NCBI GenBank assembly: GCA_902798605.1
Contig: CADBXH010000045.1
Location: 1 to 13,184, forward strand
Source: an uncultured Ruminococcus sp.
GTDB taxonomy: Bacteria; Bacillota_A; Clostridia; Oscillospirales; Acutalibacteraceae
Length of the DNA stretch: 13,184 nt
Direction of reading: 5' to 3'
Positions 11,314 through 13,184 of this stretch are shown in pieces. The notes under the pieces were generated by a model. It saw only the letters and a list, made by a program, of their open reading frames with translations, was not told where the DNA came from and searched no databases. The position numbers and the translations under genes were made by a program. Within the stretch, counting starts at the first letter, position 1, and each line of letters opens with the position of its first letter.

Positions 11314-12303
11314 TTATGCTGCCGCGTATTTTTGTATATCTGTCGCATCGATGACATCAACAAAATGGTCGCCGTTGACGTCCGCAACGGGCTCTTGCTT
11401 ATAGTTAAGATCTATCTTGTCTGCCGCGCACTTCTGGATCACCGTAGCATCGAGGATATCGACCGTATTGTCGCCGTTTACGTCTCCGAGCAGTGCGCCG
11501 ATGTTATTCTCGGCGAGCTTGTCGATCAAACCCTCGTATTTTGAGTAGTTATCAACAAGCTCTTCAAGAGCGTAATACTCGTTTTTCTCTACGTCATAAA
11601 CGCCGTATCCAAACTCAAACGGGGATTGTATAGATCCTCCTCTGATATATCTTCCGCCTGCTCCGCCGATCCATAATTCGTTTATCGGCTCGGGCTCTTC
11701 AACAAAATACCTTGCCTGACAAAACACCCAGTCGGGGTGATCGCCGTCATAATGGGTGTATAACTCGTTATAGCTATAACCATCGTCCAAACACCAATCT
11801 CCGTACTTTGATACCGACCAATTTACAAAAGCGGCTTCATATTGGTTGCCTGTCTTCTCAGGCTTGTAGTATGATTTGAATAAATCAAAGGCGTATTCAT
11901 ATTTTGGCGTGTCGTGAGTTTCGTTATAATAACTCACCTCGGTAAGATCATAGAATCTGTCCTCTTTGACGTCATATACTCCGTAGCCGAACTCAAACGG
12001 AACGTAAATGTTTGCCTGTTGAACGTGAACGCCGTGAAAATCTCTGTCAACAATTTCCGGGCAGAGCATATTAGTCATAGCATGGACAAACACCCACTCA
12101 ACATCGCCGTTATCGTCCTTGCTATAATACAGCTCATCGTAGAACAGAAGCTCTGCGCCCATTCCTTCTTCGTCAACATACATCTTTTTAAACGAATCCA
12201 AGTACAGCAAATCATTCTCCGCGTCATCAGCCGCGCTTACGGGAATTATAAACGCGCAGGATAACAACGCGACGGTCACAATAATAGCTAATAGCTTTTT
12301 CAT
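11314..12303 (-). CDS. Secreted protein with two internal repeats and a C-terminal type I dockerin
   Basis: The protein is 329 residues from ATG 12303, with AAAGG upstream; the earlier in-frame ATG has no such site. Residues 1-24 are a signal peptide ending 'PVSA'. Residues about 30-265 contain two related units: the first has 'WVFVHAMTN' and 'PFEFGYGVYDVKEDRFYDL', the second 'WVFCQARYF' and 'PFEFGYGVYDVEKNEYYAL'. I cannot name this domain. Residues 271-329 are a type I dockerin with two calcium-binding repeats, 'DVNGDNTVDILDATVIQK' and 'DVNGDHFVDVIDATDIQK'. Dockerins lock the protein onto cohesins of scaffoldins, so this is a cellulosome or amylosome-type component or a cell-surface protein. 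No catalytic module is recognisable. It shares its promoter region with the Fn3 gene. Confidence 0.9.
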   Translation of the reverse strand: MKKLLAIIVTVALLSCAFIIPVSAADDAENDLLYLDSFKKMYVDEEGMGAELLFYDELYYSKDDNGDVEWVFVHAMTNMLCPEIVDRDFHGVHVQQANIYVPFEFGYGVYDVKEDRFYDLTEVSYYNETHDTPKYEYAFDLFKSYYKPEKTGNQYEAAFVNWSVSKYGDWCLDDGYSYNELYTHYDGDHPDWVFCQARYFVEEPEPINELWIGGAGGRYIRGGSIQSPFEFGYGVYDVEKNEYYALEELVDNYSKYEGLIDKLAENNIGALLGDVNGDNTVDILDATVIQKCAADKIDLNYKQEPVADVNGDHFVDVIDATDIQKYAAA

Positions 12304-12331
12304 AAAAGTCAACCTTTCACTTTTTATATTT

Positions 12332-12356
12332 AATAGAATCGTATACAAATTCTATT
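12332..12356 (-). promoter_or_regulatory. Leader hairpin of the dockerin gene
   Basis: AATAGAAT (12332-12339) with ATTCTATT (12349-12356), the counterpart of the hairpin in the Fn3 leader. Confidence 0.6.
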
Positions 12357-12368
12357 TCTTAGCTATAA

Positions 12369-12397
12369 ATTATATCATAATGATTATTAATTGTACA
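12369..12397 (-). promoter_or_regulatory. Promoter of the dockerin gene
   Basis: On the minus strand: TGTACA (12392-12397), 17-bp spacer, TATAAT (12369-12374). TTATACACAATG lies just upstream (12403-12414). Hexamers, spacing and flanking motif match the Fn3 promoter. Confidence 0.75.
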
Positions 12398-12428
12398 CCC
12401 ATCATTGTGTATAATTATTTCTCTGTTA

Positions 12429-12474
12429 TTTGAGCAGGGTGCACAACGATTACCATTGGTTGGTAACGCTCAAA
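12429..12474 (-). promoter_or_regulatory. Conserved 46-bp hairpin-like motif upstream of the dockerin promoter
   Basis: On the minus strand: TTTGAGC, GTTACC, 7 nt, GGTAAT, 2 nt, TTGTGCACCCT, GCTCAAA. Same plan as 10493-10537. In the inner stem A-U has become G-U and U-G has become U-A, so pairing is preserved. Confidence 0.6.
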
Positions 12475-12599
12475 ATACCCCTATATATAAAACACATCAG
12501 AACGCGTTTTGGTTTTAAAAAGTTTTAAATTTTTTGAAAAATCTTTTCGCACTAAAAATTTTATCCGATTTTATTATATCAAATAAAAAACAAAAACCG

Positions 12600-12628
12600 T
12601 TGCGCGCGCGTTTTCTTTATGCTAAAAT
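12600..12628 (+). promoter_or_regulatory. Promoter of the pyridoxamine-phosphate-oxidase-like gene
   Basis: TTGCGC (12600-12605), 17-bp spacer, TAAAAT (12623-12628). The start point would be near 12635, inside or just before the ribosome binding site, so the leader is very short. The 12475-12599 stretch before it is A/T-rich and holds no gene. Confidence 0.55.
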
Positions 12629-12647
12629 GTATCTAAGGGGTGATTTT

Positions 12648-13118
12648 GTGTTTAGAAAAATGCGGCGGTTCAAACAGCGGATATCAGACGAAAAATGTAT
12701 TGAGATACTAAAAACCGAACCGAGGGGCGTGCTTGCGCTTCACGGGGAGGACGGTTATCCCTACGCGCTGCCGCTTAATCAGTATTATCACAACGGAAAT
12801 CTGTATTTCCACTGCGCTGCCGAGGGTCATAAGCTCGACGCAATAAAGCGCGACCCGAAAGCGTCCTTTTGCGTTACGGACAAGGGCTTCAAAAAGGAAA
12901 ACGAGTGGGCGCTTAACATAAACAGCGTGATAGTTTTCGGCAAGATCAGCTTTGTCACCGACCCCGCCGAAAAAGAGACCGTGCTGCGGCTGCTCGGCAA
13001 CAAGTTTTACCCCGACCCGGCGGAAGTTGAGCGAGAGATAAAAAAGTATTTGGATAAGGTTTGCATACTCGAGATGAGCATTGATCATATGACGGGCAAG
13101 CTCGTCAACGAATCGTGA
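12648..13118 (+). CDS. Pyridoxamine 5'-phosphate oxidase-fold flavin-binding protein (NimA-like)
   Basis: The protein is 156 residues from GTG 12648, with AAGGGG (12635-12640) 7 nt upstream. A longer in-frame reading from 12534 would start before the predicted promoter and lacks a ribosome binding site. The sequence has the Pyridox_ox_2 / NimA-type layout: 'CIEILKTEPRGVLALHGEDG' as the first helix and strand, 'YPYALPLNQYYHNGNLYFHC' with the FMN-binding '(Y/F)FH.A..G.K' segment completed by 'AAEGHKLDAI', then 'PKASFCV' and 'NINSVIVFGKISFV'. Members bind FMN or F420-like cofactors, and some reduce nitroaromatics; the substrate here is unknown. Another gene follows 10 nt after the stop, so this is the first gene of an operon leaving the window. 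Confidence 0.85.
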   Translation: MFRKMRRFKQRISDEKCIEILKTEPRGVLALHGEDGYPYALPLNQYYHNGNLYFHCAAEGHKLDAIKRDPKASFCVTDKGFKKENEWALNINSVIVFGKISFVTDPAEKETVLRLLGNKFYPDPAEVEREIKKYLDKVCILEMSIDHMTGKLVNES

Positions 13119-13128
13119 GGAGGATAAA

Positions 13129-13184
13129 ATGAAAGCGCTGAAAAGATTTAATAAACTTTTAAAACACACCGGAATGTACAAGAT
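13129..13184 (+). CDS. Start of an unidentified gene (cut by the right edge)
   Basis: ATG 13129 follows AGGAGG (13118-13123) and reads MKALKRFNKLLKHTGMYK before the window ends. It starts 10 nt after the upstream stop, so it is probably translated from the same message. Too little is present to name it. Confidence 0.6.
   Translation, partial: MKALKRFNKLLKHTGMYK

Overview
The window looks like chromosome from a gut or rumen member of the Oscillospiraceae, most likely a Ruminococcus-type Clostridium relative. The basis is strong Gram-positive ribosome binding sites, sigma-A promoters with 17-bp spacers, a type I dockerin protein, BspA-type leucine-rich repeats, and several families of short interspersed hairpin repeats. 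It is mostly an accessory region with small transcription units on both strands, joined by repeat-rich intergenic DNA. GC content is uneven: the leucine-rich-repeat block at about 1.17-3.78 kb is A/T-rich, while rimP, the YwlG-like gene and the lysozyme are GC-richer.

Layout. 1-98 is the start of rimP, leaving the window to the left. 396-471 is tRNA-Thr(GGT) with its own promoter and terminator, followed by an inverted copy of its 3' end and a GC-rich unassigned block ending in a terminator at 721. 987-1155 is a probable structured RNA ending in a terminator directly before the ribosome binding site of an unknown protein (1168-1647). That protein runs out of frame into a BspA-like leucine-rich-repeat protein (1596-2999). 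An unknown acidic protein follows (3042-3563), then two truncated genes that collide head to head near 3740. 4137-4373 is a small XhlA-like membrane/coiled-coil protein. 4587-6805 (minus) is a two-gene unit: a zinc-ribbon membrane protein, then a membrane-anchored C39-like cysteine peptidase. Its promoter adjoins two perfect 73-bp direct repeats. 7193-7735 is a YwlG/TIGR01440 protein. 7955-9103 is a phage-type holin and GH25 lysozyme pair with no other phage genes. 9384-10361 (secreted Fn3 protein) and 11314-12303 (secreted dockerin protein) are both on the minus strand. 12648-13118 is a pyridoxamine-phosphate-oxidase-fold protein, followed by the start of one more gene.

Two observations stand out. 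First, the RNA at 987-1155 has a second copy on the minus strand at 10631-10797. Both start 7 nt after a good -10 box and fold into the same nested stems, with different bases but preserved pairing. Both share a terminal hairpin followed by GGCTC and a downstream GGAGCTATG(C/T)GTTTT that can pair with it as a pseudoknot, and both end in an intrinsic terminator. I cannot name its family. Second, the Fn3 and dockerin genes, otherwise unrelated secreted proteins, share about 200 bp of upstream DNA: the same TGTACA-17-TATAAT promoter, the same leader hairpin, and the same 45-46 bp hairpin-like motif upstream. They are probably co-regulated.

The remaining intergenic DNA is largely made of short hairpin repeats, twice arranged as facing inverted pairs that look like MITE-type elements.
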